A stretch of DNA of 64,000 nucleotides from Actinomycetota bacterium (GCA_947455705.1 CANGPO010000004.1:1-64000), one strand, 5' to 3'; shown: positions 32,135-47,948, counted from the stretch's first letter. Notes: a model not told the origin generated them from the letters alone. Translations and numbers: made by a program.

Positions 32135-34243
32135 CTATTCGCCCTTCGCCTTCGCGATGATCTCGGTCGCCACGTTCGAAGGAACCTGTGCGTACGAGTC
32201 GAACTGCATGGAGTAACTCGCTCGACCCTGAGTCTTGCTTCGAAGATCTCCGACGTAGCCGAACATCTCTGACAAGGGGACGAGAGCCTTTACAACGCGA
32301 GCGCCTGAGCGCTCTTCCATCGCCTGGATCTGGCCACGGCGGGAGTTAAGATCGCCGATCACATCACCCATGAAGTCTTCTGGGGTGGTGACCTCAACGG
32401 ACATCAGCGGTTCGAGGAGAACCGGACCGGCGCGACGTGCGCCTTCCTTGAATGCCATCGAGCCAGCGATCTTGAACGCAAGTTCAGACGAGTCAACGTC
32501 GTGGTAGGCACCGTCTTGAAGGGTGACCTTCACGCCGACCATCGGGTAGCCAGCAAGAACACCGTTCTCCATGGCTTCCTGTGCACCAGCGTCAACCGAC
32601 GGGATGTATTCGCGCGGGATACGTCCACCGGTGACGGCGTTGACGAATTCGTAACCCTCTTCGTTCTCGGCATCTGCCTCGAGTGGCTCGATATCGATCT
32701 GCACCTTCGCGAACTGACCTGAACCACCGGTCTGCTTCTTGTGCGTGTAGTCGATCTTCGCAACCTTCTTCGTGATGGTCTCGCGGTACGCAACCTGTGG
32801 CTTACCAACGTTGGCCTCAACGTTGAACTCGCGGCGCATACGGTCGACAAGAACCTCGAGGTGAAGCTCGCCCATTCCGGAGATGATGGTCTGGCCGGTC
32901 TCTTCGTCCGAACGAACCTGGAAGGTCGGATCCTCGTCGGACAGACGCTGGATAGCCGTTCCCAGCTTCTCCTGGTCGCTCTTGGTCTTCGGTTCGATCG
33001 CAACCGAGATAACGGGAGCGGGGAAGTTCATCGATTCAAGAACGACGGGATGTGCTGCGTCACAGAGGGTTTCGCCGGTGGTGGTGTCCTTAAGACCCAT
33101 CACAGCAACGATGTCACCGGCGCCGACGCTCGCAATTTCTTCACGCTTGTTGGCGTGCATGCGGTAGACCTTGCCGATGCGCTCCTTGCGGCCCTTAACC
33201 GAGTTCAGCACCTGGGTGCCGGACTCAAGGACGCCCGAGTAGACGCGAACGTAGGTCAACTTGCCTAGGTGCGGGTCGGTCATGATCTTGAAGGCGAGAG
33301 CCGACAGGGGCTCTGAATCCTTGGGCTGACGCTCGATCACCGTCTCTTCATCGCCAACCTTGTGACCCTTGATGGCCTCAACATCGAGCGGCGACGGAAG
33401 GTACTCAACGACAGCGTCGAGCATGGGCTGAACACCCTTGTTCTTGAACGCTGAACCGGTGAGGATCGGGGTGAGCTTGTCAGCCAGTGTTGCGCGACGG
33501 ATGGCGGCGTGGAGTTCGGCCTCGGTGGGCTCAACGCCCTCGAGGTACTTCTCCATCATGTCGTCATCAGCTTCTGAGATGGTTTCGAGAAGCATTGCGC
33601 GGTACTCGTCGGCCTGATCCTGCAGGTCTGCCGGGATATCGACGATGTCGTAGGCCTCACCCTTTTGGGTGTCTTCGGGCCACACGAGCGCCTTCATGCG
33701 AACGAGGTCCACAACACCGCGGAAGTCGCCCTCAGCGCCGATGGGGATCTGCAGCACAAGTGCGGTCGCGTTCAAGCGCTCGCGGATCATGCCTACGCAC
33801 ATGTAGAAGTCAGCACCCGTGCGGTCAAGCTTGTTAACGAAGCAGATACGCGGCACGTTGTAACGGTCGGCCTGACGCCACACCGTCTCAGACTGTGGTT
33901 CGACACCGGCAACACCATCGAATACCGCAACGGCACCATCGAGAACGCGAAGTGAGCGCTCTACCTCAACGGTGAAGTCAACGTGACCCGGCGTGTCAAT
34001 GATGTTGATCTGCACGCCATTCCAGGTGCAGGTGGTTGCAGCAGACGTGATTGTGATACCACGCTCCTGCTCCTGCTCCATCCAGTCCATGGTGGCTGCA
34101 CCATCGTGGACTTCACCGATCTTGTAATTGATACCGGTGTAGAAAAGGATGCGCTCGGTGGTCGTGGTCTTGCCAGCATCGATGTGCGCCATGATGCCAA
34201 TGTTGCGCACATTGGCCAGATCGACGGCGGTTCCGGTTGCCAC
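32135..34243 (-). CDS. fusA: Elongation factor G
   Basis: [26 protein letters not shown]...[48 protein letters not shown]. Confidence 0.99.
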   Translation of the reverse strand: MATGTAVDLANVRNIGIMAHIDAGKTTTTERILFYTGINYKIGEVHDGAATMDWMEQEQERGITITSAATTCTWNGVQINIIDTPGHVDFTVEVERSLRVLDGAVAVFDGVAGVEPQSETVWRQADRYNVPRICFVNKLDRTGADFYMCVGMIRERLNATALVLQIPIGAEGDFRGVVDLVRMKALVWPEDTQKGEAYDIVDIPADLQDQADEYRAMLLETISEADDDMMEKYLEGVEPTEAELHAAIRRATLADKLTPILTGSAFKNKGVQPMLDAVVEYLPSPLDVEAIKGHKVGDEETVIERQPKDSEPLSALAFKIMTDPHLGKLTYVRVYSGVLESGTQVLNSVKGRKERIGKVYRMHANKREEIASVGAGDIVAVMGLKDTTTGETLCDAAHPVVLESMNFPAPVISVAIEPKTKSDQEKLGTAIQRLSDEDPTFQVRSDEETGQTIISGMGELHLEVLVDRMRREFNVEANVGKPQVAYRETITKKVAKIDYTHKKQTGGSGQFAKVQIDIEPLEADAENEEGYEFVNAVTGGRIPREYIPSVDAGAQEAMENGVLAGYPMVGVKVTLQDGAYHDVDSSELAFKIAGSMAFKEGARRAGPVLLEPLMSVEVTTPEDFMGDVIGDLNSRRGQIQAMEERSGARVVKALVPLSEMFGYVGDLRSKTQGRASYSMQFDSYAQVPSNVATEIIAKAKGE

Positions 34244-34291
34244 GGTATTAACTCCGAATCACAGAAAAGGGAAGGAAGGGAAGGACGTTTA

Positions 34292-34762
34292 TTACCAGCG
34301 GTAGTGCGCGAAGGCCTTGTTGGACTCGGCCATCTTGTGCATGTCCTCGCGACGCTTGACGCTGGCGCCAAGACCGTTGCTGGCATCAAGAAGTTCGTTC
34401 ATGAGGCGCTCAGTCATCGTCTTTTCACGACGCTGACGTGAGAACGTCACCAACCAACGCAGTGCCAACGTGGTGCTGCGGCCCGGGCGAACTTCAACCG
34501 GCACCTGGTAGGTCGCTCCACCGACGCGGCGGCTGCGAACCTCAAGGGTTGGCTTGACGTTGTCCATCGCACGCTTGAGCGTGAGAACCGGATCGGTACC
34601 GGTCTTTTCGCGGCAACCTTCAAGGGCACCGTAAACGATGCGCTCTGCGGTGGACTTCTTACCATCCAGCAGAATCTTGTTGATCAACTGAGTCACTAGC
34701 GGCGAGCCGTAGACGGGGTCAACGACGATCGGACGCTTAGGAGCGGGGCCTTTGCGAGGCAT
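34292..34762 (-). CDS. rpsG: 30S ribosomal protein S7
   Basis: [47 protein letters not shown]. Confidence 0.98.
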   Translation of the reverse strand: MPRKGPAPKRPIVVDPVYGSPLVTQLINKILLDGKKSTAERIVYGALEGCREKTGTDPVLTLKRAMDNVKPTLEVRSRRVGGATYQVPVEVRPGRSTTLALRWLVTFSRQRREKTMTERLMNELLDASNGLGASVKRREDMHKMAESNKAFAHYRW

Positions 34763-35139
34763 TAGCTGCTCTTCTCCTTCTTCGCGCCGTAACGGCTACG
34801 AGCCTGCTTGCGGTTCTTGACGCCCTGGGTGTCAAGGGCACCGCGAATGATCTTGTAACGGACACCGGGGAGGTCCTTCACACGGCCGCCGCGCACGAGC
34901 ACGATTGAGTGCTCCTGCAGGTTGTGGCCAACACCGGGGATGTAGGCGGTGACCTCGATACCGCTGGTCAGACGCACACGAGCAACCTTGCGAAGAGCCG
35001 AGTTCGGCTTCTTGGGCGTGGTTGTGTAAACACGTGTGCAAACCCCGCGGCGCTGGGGGCTTCCCTTAAGCGCGGGGGTCTTGTTCTTCGAGACCTTGTC
35101 CTGCCGGCCCTTGCGGACTAGCTGCTGGATCGTGGGCAC
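34762..35139 (-). CDS. rpsL: 30S ribosomal protein S12
   Basis: [60 protein letters not shown]. Confidence 0.98.
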   Translation of the reverse strand: MPTIQQLVRKGRQDKVSKNKTPALKGSPQRRGVCTRVYTTTPKKPNSALRKVARVRLTSGIEVTAYIPGVGHNLQEHSIVLVRGGRVKDLPGVRYKIIRGALDTQGVKNRKQARSRYGAKKEKSS

Positions 35140-35488
35140 TCACATCTCCGGATCTGTGCGTTCGTTCGGCGTTCGTTCGTGGTGGAAAATCTTCGTCGTG
35201 CACGAGCTGGTGGGCCCTAACCCGCCGACCCCCGCGCTCGGGCGTGTCGCACCTTTCCCGCTCATGCAGGAGTGCAACCAACTCGAAAGTGGACGTCGTG
35301 CGCCTCGCGGAAAGATGACCCCACGCGCGCAAGGGCACCCGTGTCTTCTCGGGTGCAGGGCATAAGACTACCCAAGGGCAGGCCGAAAGGTCAAAACGGC
35401 GACGGCAGCCCCATCAGGAACGCAACATCACCCTTTCAGGTGACATGCTCAACGACCCCGCGACACGCCGAAATCCGTGCGGACTCCC

Positions 35489-36037
35489 CTATGCGCCGAC
35501 GCTCGTTCCGGACTGGGTGGCCAGGCCCAACGCCGCGACGATGATGACCACGACCACAACAACAATTGTGAGCGCGATGTTGATCCACGAGATGACTTTG
35601 GCGGCTGTGACCATTCCATCGCCAGTGACCCAGCCTTGCGACGCCTGGATTTCTCGCTTCGCGGAGTTCGCGACGATCAACGCGGCAACCGACAAGATGA
35701 CCGGGCAAATAAGGAACGAACCAATGGCCAGTACCAACGCAACAACGGCGTTATTTGACGTCTTGGGAAATTGAGCTGGTGCTGACGCATAGCCCGGCGG
35801 GGTGCTCGGTGGCGGATAGGCGGCCGCTGGTGGCGGATAGGCCGCCGCTGGCGGCGGATAGGCGCCAACGGGCGGATCCTGCACTGGCGGCGCGGTCGGC
35901 ACAACTATCTCCGGCGGTGCTAGCGGCACAGCAGGCTGCGGCGGCACTGGCGGCTCAACGGGGTAGGGCGTTGTCGGGTACTCCCCCACAACAGGCGGCT
36001 CGATGGGATCCGGCGGGGTAAGTCCTTCAAATGACAT
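35489..36037 (-). CDS. DUF4190-like membrane protein with Pro-rich N-terminal region
   Basis: AAAYPPPAAAYPPPSTPPGYASAPAQFPKTSNNAVVALVLAIGSFLICPVILSVAALIVANSAKREIQASQGWVTGDGMVTAAKVISWINIALTIVVVVVVI; two TM helices typical of DUF4190; start at MSFEGLTPPD assumed. Confidence 0.8.
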   Translation of the reverse strand: MSFEGLTPPDPIEPPVVGEYPTTPYPVEPPVPPQPAVPLAPPEIVVPTAPPVQDPPVGAYPPPAAAYPPPAAAYPPPSTPPGYASAPAQFPKTSNNAVVALVLAIGSFLICPVILSVAALIVANSAKREIQASQGWVTGDGMVTAAKVISWINIALTIVVVVVVIIVAALGLATQSGTSVGA

Positions 36038-36113
36038 AGCCCACACTCTGTCACCGCGAGGCTCGTTATTTCTATTCAGATGACACTCGAACGATCACTT
36101 CTTGAGCAAAAGA

Positions 36114-36152
36114 AAACTGGTGGGTGGCACACGTTCTGCCACCCACCAGTTT
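36114..36152 (-). terminator. Rho-independent terminator after rpoC
   Basis: Minus strand AAACTGGTGGGTGGCA-GAACGTG-TGCCACCCACCAGTTT followed by TCTTTTGC; 16-bp perfect stem and T-rich tail. Confidence 0.88.
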
Positions 36153-36167
36153 GTTGAGCTAACGAAC

Positions 36168-40043
<3,876 letters not shown>

Positions 40044-40125
40044 GGCTATCAGTCCTCACATGTGGTTTGGGATCGTCAGGTCTGGGGTTAGGTGGCCGCT
40101 CTGCACGAGCGACCACCTAAGGTCC

Positions 40126-43100
40126 TCAGACTTCTTCGACGCTGCTCGGCTCACGCCGCGACAGGTCGATTCCCAGCTCTTCAGCTGCGCGGTAAACATC
40201 GTCTTCAGTGTCGCGCATTTCAATCGCGCTTCCATCTCGCGAAAGAACTTCGACGTTCAAGCACAGCGACTGCATTTCCTTGATGAGAACCTTGAACGAT
40301 TCCGGAATACCGGGCTCGGGGATGTTCTCACCCTTAACGATGGCCTCGTAGACCTTCACGCGACCAAGAACGTCATCGGACTTGATGGTCAGGAGCTCCT
40401 GCAGGGCGTAGGCGGCACCGTATGCCTCAAGTGCCCACACCTCCATCTCACCGAATCGCTGGCCACCGAACTGAGCCTTACCGCCCAGTGGCTGCTGCGT
40501 GATCATCGAGTACGGACCAGTCGAACGTGCGTGGATCTTGTCGTCGACCAAGTGCAGCAGCTTGAGGATGTACACGTAGCCAACCGAGACTGGCTCCGGG
40601 TAAGGCTCACCGGAACGACCATCAACGAGACGGGCCTTTCCATCTGGACCAACCAGGCGAATACCGTCCTCGGTGGGGATGGTTGATCCGAGCAGACCGA
40701 TGATCTCCTCTTCACGTGCACCATCGAAGACCGGGGTCGCGACGTTCGTCCCCGGCCCAGCAGCATGTGCTGCCTGCGGCAAGTTCGCGGCCCACTCTGG
40801 TGAACCTTCAACCTGCCAGCCAGTCTTGGCAACCCAACCGAGGTGGGTTTCCAGTACCTGACCGACGTTCATACGTCCGGGCACACCGAGCGGGTTAAGC
40901 ACGATGTCAACAGGCGTACCGTCCTCAAGGAACGGCATGTCCTCGACAGGGAGAATCTTGGAGATAACTCCCTTGTTGCCGTGACGTCCAGCGAGCTTGT
41001 CACCGTTGGTGATCTTGCGCTTCTGGGCGATGTAGACGCGAACCAAGCGGTTGACACCTGGTGGCAGTTCGTCGCCTTCTTCGCGATCGAACACGCGAAC
41101 TGCAATGACCTTGCCAGATTCACCGTGGGGAACCTTGAGCGAGGTATCGCGAACTTCACGTGCCTTTTCACCGAAGATTGCGCGAAGCAAGCGCTCTTCC
41201 GGGGTCAGTTCGGTCTCACCCTTCGGGGTGACCTTTCCGACCAGGATGTCACCAGTGACAACATCGGCACCGATGCGAATAATTCCACGCTCGTCGAGAT
41301 CAGCAAGGACCTCTTCGGAAACGTTAGGAATATCGCGAGTGATTTCCTCCGGGCCGAGTTTGGTGTCGCGAGCATCAACTTCATGCTCTTCGATGTGGAT
41401 CGAGGACAAAACATCGTCCTGAACCAAACGCTGCGACAAGATGATGGCGTCCTCGTAGTTGTGACCCTCCCACGGCATGAACGCCACGAGCAGGTTACGA
41501 CCGAGCGCCATTTCACCGGTGTCGGTACATGGGCCGTCGGCAAGAACGGTACCGGCCTCAACGCGCTGACCCTCACTGACGATCGGGCGCTGATTGAAAC
41601 TGGTGCCCTGGTTCGAGCGACGGAACTTCTGTACACGGTAGGTGCGGTACTCGCCGTCGTCCTGAGCAATGGTGATGAGGTCTGCCGAAACCTCGGTAAC
41701 CACACCGCCAGCCTTGGACATGATGACGTCGCCGGCATCGGTAGCAGCGCGGTATTCCATGCCGGTACCAACCAGTGGCGCCTCGCTGCGAAGCAGCGGG
41801 ACGGACTGACGCTGCATGTTCGAACCCATCAGGGCGCGGTTTGCATCGTCGTGCTCGAGGAACGGAATCATCGCGGTTGCAACAGACACCATCTGACGCG
41901 GTGAAACGTCCATGTAGTCCACGGCCGTACCAGCGACGTAATCAACCTCGCCACCCTTGGTGCGCACCAGGACGCGGGGCTCAGCGAACTCGCCGTCATC
42001 CTTCAACGGTGAGTTCGCCTGGGCGATGACGTGAAGGTCTTCCTCGTCAGCGGTGACGTAGTCGATCTGGTCGGTGACGATGCCGTTTGTGACCTTGCGG
42101 TACGGCGTTTCGACGAAACCGAATGCGTTGATGCGGGCGAATGACGACAGTGAGCCGATCAGACCAATGTTCGGGCCTTCTGGAGTTTCGATCGGGCACA
42201 TACGTCCGTAGTGCGACGGGTGCACGTCACGAACCTCGAAGCCGGCGCGCTCACGTGACAGACCACCCGGACCAAGTGCGGAAAGGCGACGCTTGTGCGT
42301 CAATCCGGCAAGTGGATTGGTCTGGTCCATGAACTGTGACAACTGGCTCGTACCGAAGAACTCCTTGATGGAGGCAACAACGGGACGAATGTTGATCAAG
42401 GTCTGGGGCGTGATGGCTTCGACATCCTGAGTCGTCATACGCTCACGGACAACACGCTCCATGCGTGAAAGACCGGTACGAATCTGATTCTGGATGAGTT
42501 CGCCAACCGAGCGAAGACGACGATTACCGAAGTGATCGATGTCGTCGGTCTCAAGTCGCACGACCGTGCCGTCAACATTGGTGAACTCGGTCTCGTTTGC
42601 GTGCAAACGGACCAAGTACTCGATCGTGGACACGATGTCCTCGATCGTGATGGTGCTCTGCGTCAACGGCAATGAGCTACCGAGCTTCTTGTTGATCTTG
42701 TAACGACCAACCTTGGCAAGGTCGTAGCGCTTGGGGTTGAAGTAGAAGTTATCGAGAAGGGACTGGCCCGCCTCCGTCGTCGGCGGTTCGCCTGGACGCA
42801 GCTTGCGGTAGATGTCCTTGAGCGCCTCGTCCTGCTCGGTGATCGGATCCTTGTCGAGGGTGGTGACCATCGACTCGAAGGCACCGAACCGCTCACGGAT
42901 CTGCTCTGAGGTCATGCCGAGCGCCTTGAGCAGAACCGTCACGGGCTGCTTGCGCTTACGGTCAACGCGAACGCCGACCATGTCCTTCTTGTCGATCTCG
43001 AACTCCAGCCACGCACCGCGTGACGGGATGATCTTCGCGACGTAGAGGTCCTTGTCGGTGGCCTTATCGATGCTGCGCTCGAAGTAGACACCAGGTGAAC

Positions 43101-43656
43101 GCACCAACTGCGATACAACAACGCGCTCTGTGCCGTTGATGATGAAGGTGCCCTTATCCGTCATAAGCGGGAAGTCGCCCATGAACACGGTCTGGGACTT
43201 AATTTCGCCCGTCTCGTTGTTCATGAACTCCGCAGTGACGAACAGCGGAGCCGCGTAGGTGAAGTCCTTGTCGCGGCACTGCTCAACGGTGTACTTCGGT
43301 GGCTCAAACCGGTGATCGCGGAATGACAGCGACATGGAGCCGCCGAAATCCTCGATCGGTGAGATTTCCTCGAAGACATCTTCTAGACCAGACGTCGCAG
43401 GGACGTCCGTTCGACCCGAGGCCAGGGCAGCTTCAACGCGGCCCTTCCACAGGTCATTACCGAGCAGCCAGTCAAAAGACTCGGTCTGCAGGGCAAGCAA
43501 GTCGGGAACCTCAAGAGGCTCACGAATCTTTGCAAATGAAACCCGGCGTGGGCCAGGTGCGGGAGTGGTTACTGATGACGTACGCGCGGCGGCCAAGAGG
43601 CATCCTTCCGAGTGCTCGCGAACCTTCAAAAACGCATGCCAAACACGCCCTGTCAA
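40126..43656 (-). CDS. rpoB: DNA-directed RNA polymerase subunit beta (start codon probably internal, about 43.6 kb)
   Basis: [70 protein letters not shown]. Confidence 0.98.
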   Translation of the reverse strand: MTGRVWHAFLKVREHSEGCLLAAARTSSVTTPAPGPRRVSFAKIREPLEVPDLLALQTESFDWLLGNDLWKGRVEAALASGRTDVPATSGLEDVFEEISPIEDFGGSMSLSFRDHRFEPPKYTVEQCRDKDFTYAAPLFVTAEFMNNETGEIKSQTVFMGDFPLMTDKGTFIINGTERVVVSQLVRSPGVYFERSIDKATDKDLYVAKIIPSRGAWLEFEIDKKDMVGVRVDRKRKQPVTVLLKALGMTSEQIRERFGAFESMVTTLDKDPITEQDEALKDIYRKLRPGEPPTTEAGQSLLDNFYFNPKRYDLAKVGRYKINKKLGSSLPLTQSTITIEDIVSTIEYLVRLHANETEFTNVDGTVVRLETDDIDHFGNRRLRSVGELIQNQIRTGLSRMERVVRERMTTQDVEAITPQTLINIRPVVASIKEFFGTSQLSQFMDQTNPLAGLTHKRRLSALGPGGLSRERAGFEVRDVHPSHYGRMCPIETPEGPNIGLIGSLSSFARINAFGFVETPYRKVTNGIVTDQIDYVTADEEDLHVIAQANSPLKDDGEFAEPRVLVRTKGGEVDYVAGTAVDYMDVSPRQMVSVATAMIPFLEHDDANRALMGSNMQRQSVPLLRSEAPLVGTGMEYRAATDAGDVIMSKAGGVVTEVSADLITIAQDDGEYRTYRVQKFRRSNQGTSFNQRPIVSEGQRVEAGTVLADGPCTDTGEMALGRNLLVAFMPWEGHNYEDAIILSQRLVQDDVLSSIHIEEHEVDARDTKLGPEEITRDIPNVSEEVLADLDERGIIRIGADVVTGDILVGKVTPKGETELTPEERLLRAIFGEKAREVRDTSLKVPHGESGKVIAVRVFDREEGDELPPGVNRLVRVYIAQKRKITNGDKLAGRHGNKGVISKILPVEDMPFLEDGTPVDIVLNPLGVPGRMNVGQVLETHLGWVAKTGWQVEGSPEWAANLPQAAHAAGPGTNVATPVFDGAREEEIIGLLGSTIPTEDGIRLVGPDGKARLVDGRSGEPYPEPVSVGYVYILKLLHLVDDKIHARSTGPYSMITQQPLGGKAQFGGQRFGEMEVWALEAYGAAYALQELLTIKSDDVLGRVKVYEAIVKGENIPEPGIPESFKVLIKEMQSLCLNVEVLSRDGSAIEMRDTEDDVYRAAEELGIDLSRREPSSVEEV

Positions 43657-44039
43657 TTCTGGTTAGAAATGATGGTTGCGTAAAAGGCAGCGCAAAGCGG
43701 CAGCATACCCGATCGGGCAGGCCGCTGTCGAATCCGGGGTTGGAACCCATTCGGTGAACCTCGTCAGTTTCGGGTCCAGCTTCACTCGACAGCGGGTGAA
43801 GCGGCTCTCACAAAACTGTCATCGTTCACCGGGCGGGACGTACACCCGGGTCGTGCGGACGATCACAGGATCGCTCTTTCTTACGTGCACCATGGTGAAA
43901 CCAGCCGCCCACTTGAGTCAAGTGCAAACCGCGCCCATCTGGGTGAAGATTCGGTAACTACGAAACGACCACGGATCATCTCATCAGCCAGCCCCAGCAT
44001 ATGCACCGTGCTGACCTGCGGTTTTGCCCCCAGACATGC

Positions 44040-44074
44040 CTCTGGGCGGCACCTGCAGCAGGTACCGCCCAGAG
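44040..44074. other. Long hairpin between rplL and rpoB
   Basis: CTCTGGGCGG-C-ACCTG-CAG-CAGGT-A-CCGCCCAGAG: 15 base pairs with one mismatch; no U-tract. Confidence 0.6.
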
Positions 44075-44089
44075 CTACGTGCGTCGAAA

Positions 44090-44482
44090 CTACTTGATGC
44101 TGACCTTGGCACCAGCGGCCTCGAGGACCTCCTTGGCCTTATCAGCGGTCTCCTTGTTGACCTTCTCAAGGACGGGCTTCGGCGTGGCCTCAACCAGATC
44201 CTTGGCCTCCTTAAGGCCGAGGTTGGTGAGGGTACGCACCTCCTTGATGACCTGGATCTTCTTGTCGCCAGCCTCTTCGAGGATGACATCGAAGTCACTC
44301 TTCTCCTCAGCAGCACCGGCATCGCCAGCACCACCAGCAGCCGGAGCAGCCATGGCCATTGCCATCGGAGCGGCAGCGGTAACTTCAAAGGTCTCTTCGA
44401 ACAACTTCACGAACTCTGAGAGCTCGATAAGGGTCATTTCCTTGAACGCGTCAAGGAGCTCTTCGGTGCTGAGCTTTGCCAT
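44090..44482 (-). CDS. rplL: 50S ribosomal protein L7/L12
   Basis: Start at [73 protein letters not shown]. Confidence 0.97.
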   Translation of the reverse strand: MAKLSTEELLDAFKEMTLIELSEFVKLFEETFEVTAAAPMAMAMAAPAAGGAGDAGAAEEKSDFDVILEEAGDKKIQVIKEVRTLTNLGLKEAKDLVEATPKPVLEKVNKETADKAKEVLEAAGAKVSIK

Positions 44483-44548
44483 GATCGGCAGTCCTTTCGG
44501 GATTGGATCGGATGAGGTGGGCCAACCAGAACGCACGGGGCGTCTGGA

Positions 44549-45355
44549 TTAACCCTCGGTGGTCTCGCCCTCTTCGGCGGGGGCATCCTCAGAAACAGCC
44601 TCGGCTGCATCCTCGGTGGATTCCTCGGTAGTTGCCGCTACCTCGGCGTCAGCGCTAGGCGCTTCGGCGTCAACAGCTACAGCCTCGGCTTCGGCGGGTG
44701 CCTCGGCTTCAGCGGCTTCTACCTCGGCGGGTGCCTCGGGGGCGACGACATCATCTGCAGTGTCAGCCGGTGCGGCTTCTTCGACAGCTGGTGCCTCGGC
44801 GGCTGGTGCTGCTGCACCGGCACCGCCGATGACCGAGGGGTCGGCCTCGGCCTTGACGCGCAGCGCTTCGATCGTGCGCGCTGCATTTGCCAACGGAGCG
44901 TTGAACAGTGCCGCTGCCTGAGACAGCGAACCCTTCATTGCACCCGCAAGCTTCGCGAGGAGAACCTCGCGAGATTCGAGATCTGCCAGCTTGTTGATCT
45001 CGGCGGCGGACAGCGCACGGCCGTCCATGTATCCGCCCTTGATGATCAGCAGCGGGTTTGCCTTGGCAAAGTCACGTAGACCCTTGGCAGCCTCAACCGG
45101 ATCACCCTTAATGAAGGCAATCGCACTTGGGCCTTTCAACAGATCGTCCAGACCTTCGATTCCTGCCTCACGGGCAGCAATCTTGGTCAGCGTGTTCTTC
45201 ACCACGGCGTATTGCGAGGACTCACCAAGATTGCGACGCAGCGTCTTGAGCTGCGCCACGGTGAGTCCGCGGTATTCGGTCAGGACCGTGGCAGATGAGG
45301 TACGGAAGTTCTCCGCAATCTCTGCAACATCGGCTGCCTTATCGGGCCGCGCCAT
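44549..45355 (-). CDS. rplJ: 50S ribosomal protein L10 with about 92-aa Ala/Glu-rich C-terminal extension
   Basis: Start at [45 protein letters not shown]; core L10 followed by acidic tail. Confidence 0.95.
   Translation of the reverse strand: MARPDKAADVAEIAENFRTSSATVLTEYRGLTVAQLKTLRRNLGESSQYAVVKNTLTKIAAREAGIEGLDDLLKGPSAIAFIKGDPVEAAKGLRDFAKANPLLIIKGGYMDGRALSAAEINKLADLESREVLLAKLAGAMKGSLSQAAALFNAPLANAARTIEALRVKAEADPSVIGGAGAAAPAAEAPAVEEAAPADTADDVVAPEAPAEVEAAEAEAPAEAEAVAVDAEAPSADAEVAATTEESTEDAAEAVSEDAPAEEGETTEG
44552..44827. repeat. Low-complexity, codon-repetitive segment encoding the L10 tail
   Basis: Recurrent gcctcggcttc / ggcgggtgcctcgg units; encodes [13 protein letters not shown]... Confidence 0.6.
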
Positions 45356-45400
45356 GGGTCTCCTTCCAACGGTTCGCCGGTCGCGATCCGTTGCACCACA

Positions 45401-45428
45401 TGAAAAAAGCCCCACGCAGGCGTGGGGC
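45401..45428 (-). terminator. Attenuator-like rho-independent terminator in the rplJ leader
   Basis: Minus strand GCCCCACG-CCTG-CGTGGGGC-TTTTTT, about 50 nt upstream of rplJ start. Confidence 0.88.
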
Positions 45429-45580
45429 GTGAACCGTGAATTCGCGTCCGAAAACGCTCACACGGTCGTATCCTCACCTGCGCTGGCCTTCCGCATTGCG
45501 GATGCTTCGGTGGAAGTCCTGAGGAATTTCAGGTCTTCCGACGACCGGCGGTCTTCGGCTATTACGAGAGTACGGTGCAC
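45429..45580 (-). ncRNA. Putative L10 (rplJL) autoregulatory leader RNA
   Basis: Position between rplA and rplJ; hairpin GGAAG-A-CCTGA-AATTCC-TCAGG-A-CTTCC at 45512-45539, GCGCAGGTGAGGAT segment, downstream terminator; boundaries approximate. Confidence 0.6.
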
Positions 45581-45634
45581 AGGGTGGCCAGGTCAAAATG
45601 AGCCGACCACCCTGCGACCGGTAGAACAACCGGA

Positions 45635-46354
45635 CTAGGCGTTTGCCTCGTCCTCGGCTAGCAAGTTGCGGGTGCGGTTCGGGTCAACGGGAACGCCCGG
45701 GCCCATCGTCGTGCTGACCGTGACCTTCTTGAGGTAACGACCCTTCGATGACGACGGCTTCAACCGAAGAACCTCATCGAGAGCGGCAGCGTAGTTCTCG
45801 ACGAGCATCTCGTCAGAGAAGGACACCTTGCCGATGACGAAGTGCAGGTTCGAGTGCTTGTCGACGCGCATCTCGATCTTTCCGCCCTTGATGTCCGTCA
45901 CGGCCTTGGCGACGTCCATCGTGACGGTTCCCGTCTTGGGGTTTGGCATAAGGCCACGCGGACCCAGCACCTTACCCAGACGACCGACCTTGCCCATCAG
46001 GTCGGGCGTTGAGACGGCTGCATCGAAATCGGTGAACCCAGCGGCCACCTTGTCGATGAGCTCATCTCCACCGACGACATCGGCGCCAGCCGCGCGTGCC
46101 TCCTCGGCCTTTTCGCCATTGGCGAAGACCAGAACGCGGGCGGTCTTACCGGTACCGTGCGGCAGGTTTACCGTGCCACGAACCATCTGGTCGGCCTTAC
46201 GAGGGTCGACGCCGAGGCTCATCGCAACTTCAACCGTTGCATCGAATTTGGCCGGATTGGTTTCCTTGGCCAAGCGAACCGAATCAAGGGGGCTGTACAC
46301 CGAATCCTTGTCGATCTTGGCTGCCTTTTCGTTGTATGACTTACTGCGCTTCAT
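45635..46354 (-). CDS. rplA: 50S ribosomal protein L1
   Basis: [42 protein letters not shown]...[14 protein letters not shown]. Confidence 0.98.
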   Translation of the reverse strand: MKRSKSYNEKAAKIDKDSVYSPLDSVRLAKETNPAKFDATVEVAMSLGVDPRKADQMVRGTVNLPHGTGKTARVLVFANGEKAEEARAAGADVVGGDELIDKVAAGFTDFDAAVSTPDLMGKVGRLGKVLGPRGLMPNPKTGTVTMDVAKAVTDIKGGKIEMRVDKHSNLHFVIGKVSFSDEMLVENYAAALDEVLRLKPSSSKGRYLKKVTVSTTMGPGVPVDPNRTRNLLAEDEANA

Positions 46355-46467
46355 TGCTGCTCCTTAGGGAACGAAGAGGAGTCGTGGTCACGTGGGCCGC
46401 GCTCGGCCCTGCCACGTCGTGCTGATGGATAGTGCTGATGGATCTTTGTCGTGCCGGTGGTGCGGTC

Positions 46468-46899
46468 TTACGCGGTGATCGTGACACCCATCGAACGGGC
46501 AGTGCCCTCGATGATGCGCATGGCCATGTCAATATCGTTCGCGTTCAGGTCTGACATCTTGAGCTCAGCAATTTCACGAACCTGAGCCTTGGTCAGCGAT
46601 CCAACCTTGGTGGTCTTCGGGTTGGCTGCACCCTTGTCGAGCCCTGCTGACTTAAGGATCAGACGGGCTGCCGGAGGAGTCTTGAGAACGAAGTCGAACG
46701 AGCGATCTTCGTAGACAGTGATCTCAACGGGGATGATCTGGCCACGCTGCGCCTCAGTGGCTGCGTTGTAGGCCTTGCAGAACTCCATGATGTTGACGCC
46801 GTGCTGACCCAATGCCGGGCCGACAGGCGGGGCTGGGTTGGCGGCGCCGGCACTGATCTGGAGCTTGATCAGGCCAGTGACCTTCTTCTTGGGAGGCAT
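46468..46899 (-). CDS. rplK: 50S ribosomal protein L11
   Basis: Start at [48 protein letters not shown]. Confidence 0.97.
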   Translation of the reverse strand: MPPKKKVTGLIKLQISAGAANPAPPVGPALGQHGVNIMEFCKAYNAATEAQRGQIIPVEITVYEDRSFDFVLKTPPAARLILKSAGLDKGAANPKTTKVGSLTKAQVREIAELKMSDLNANDIDMAMRIIEGTARSMGVTITA

Positions 46900-47039
46900 T
46901 CGTATTGTTCCTAGCACTTGTTGGACGCGAAAAACCCTCTGGGCAGAGGACATATCGCCTGGTCGTACGGTGTATCAGTCTGACGGTTCGTGCGGTGGTG
47001 CAGCCAGCGACGTTCGGATCGAACTCGCCGTTTGCTGGC

Positions 47040-47948
47040 TTAGTTCTTCTGGATCTGATTGAAGCCGAGTTCGACCGGAGTCTCTCGACCGAAGATCTCG
47101 ACCAAACCGGTGACCTTCTGGCCATCAATGTTGATCTCAGAAATCGTTGCGTGCAAGGTGGCGAATGGGCCATCGATAACCGTGACGGAATCTCCGACGG
47201 AGAAATCCACCACAGCCACGGGCGCAGAACCGCCACCGGTGGCCGGAGCACCAGGCTTGGTTTCTGGGGCTGGGGCCAAGATATTAACGACCTCGTCAAG
47301 GGTTAGTGGGGCTGGCTGGTGGCCATGGCCAACGAAGCCGGTGACGCCCGGAGTGTGACGAACCGTGCCCCACGAGGCATCCGTCAGATCCATACGAACC
47401 AGGACATAACCTGGGAACTTGTTGCGGCGGACCAACTTACGCTGGCCGTTCTTGATCTCAGTGACCTCTTCCATCGGAACCTCAACTTGGAAGATCAGGT
47501 CTTCCATGTTGAGTGAGGAGATACGTGATTCAAGGTTGGTCTTGACCTTGTTCTCGTAGCCGGCGTACGAGTGGATGACGTACCAGTCGCCAAACTCGGT
47601 GCGCATGCGCTCACGGAAAGCCTCAACCGGGTCGAGATCCTCGTCGATAACCTCGCCGTCGGCCGAAACGAGCTCAACGTCGTTGTCCGACGATGCTGCG
47701 TCGATCTCGACGGCGGCTTGCTCGACAACAACCTCAGCATCGTCGTGTTCAACCTCAGCGATGTCGGCGTCGGCGTCGACATCGGCGTCGACATCGTCGC
47801 TACCAAGCGACACCGCGGTATCAACCAGGCTGGCTGAATCGGTGAACGTCAGGGCAGCACTCGACTCATTGGCCGCTGGTGCTGAATCCGTCGATTCAGA
47901 CCATGCCGAATCGACCGACTGCTCGTCGGACGCGTTGGTCTCGGACAC
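47040..47948 (-). CDS. nusG: Transcription termination/antitermination protein NusG with about 115-aa acidic N-terminal extension
   Basis: [42 protein letters not shown]...[58 protein letters not shown]. Confidence 0.95.
   Translation of the reverse strand: MSETNASDEQSVDSAWSESTDSAPAANESSAALTFTDSASLVDTAVSLGSDDVDADVDADADIAEVEHDDAEVVVEQAAVEIDAASSDNDVELVSADGEVIDEDLDPVEAFRERMRTEFGDWYVIHSYAGYENKVKTNLESRISSLNMEDLIFQVEVPMEEVTEIKNGQRKLVRRNKFPGYVLVRMDLTDASWGTVRHTPGVTGFVGHGHQPAPLTLDEVVNILAPAPETKPGAPATGGGSAPVAVVDFSVGDSVTVIDGPFATLHATISEINIDGQKVTGLVEIFGRETPVELGFNQIQKN

Noticed and set aside
35821-35880. Short GC-rich direct repeats (ggcggataggc...) considered as a CRISPR-like array
   Set aside because: No spacer structure; the repeats encode the in-frame AAAYPPP motif of the DUF4190-like protein.
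40843-41904. 353-aa plus-strand ORF
   Set aside because: Antisense to the most conserved part of rpoB; mirror ORF with no family resemblance.
44560-44830. Repetitive DNA considered as a mobile or satellite repeat
   Set aside because: Fully in frame with the rplJ tail; explained by low-complexity coding.
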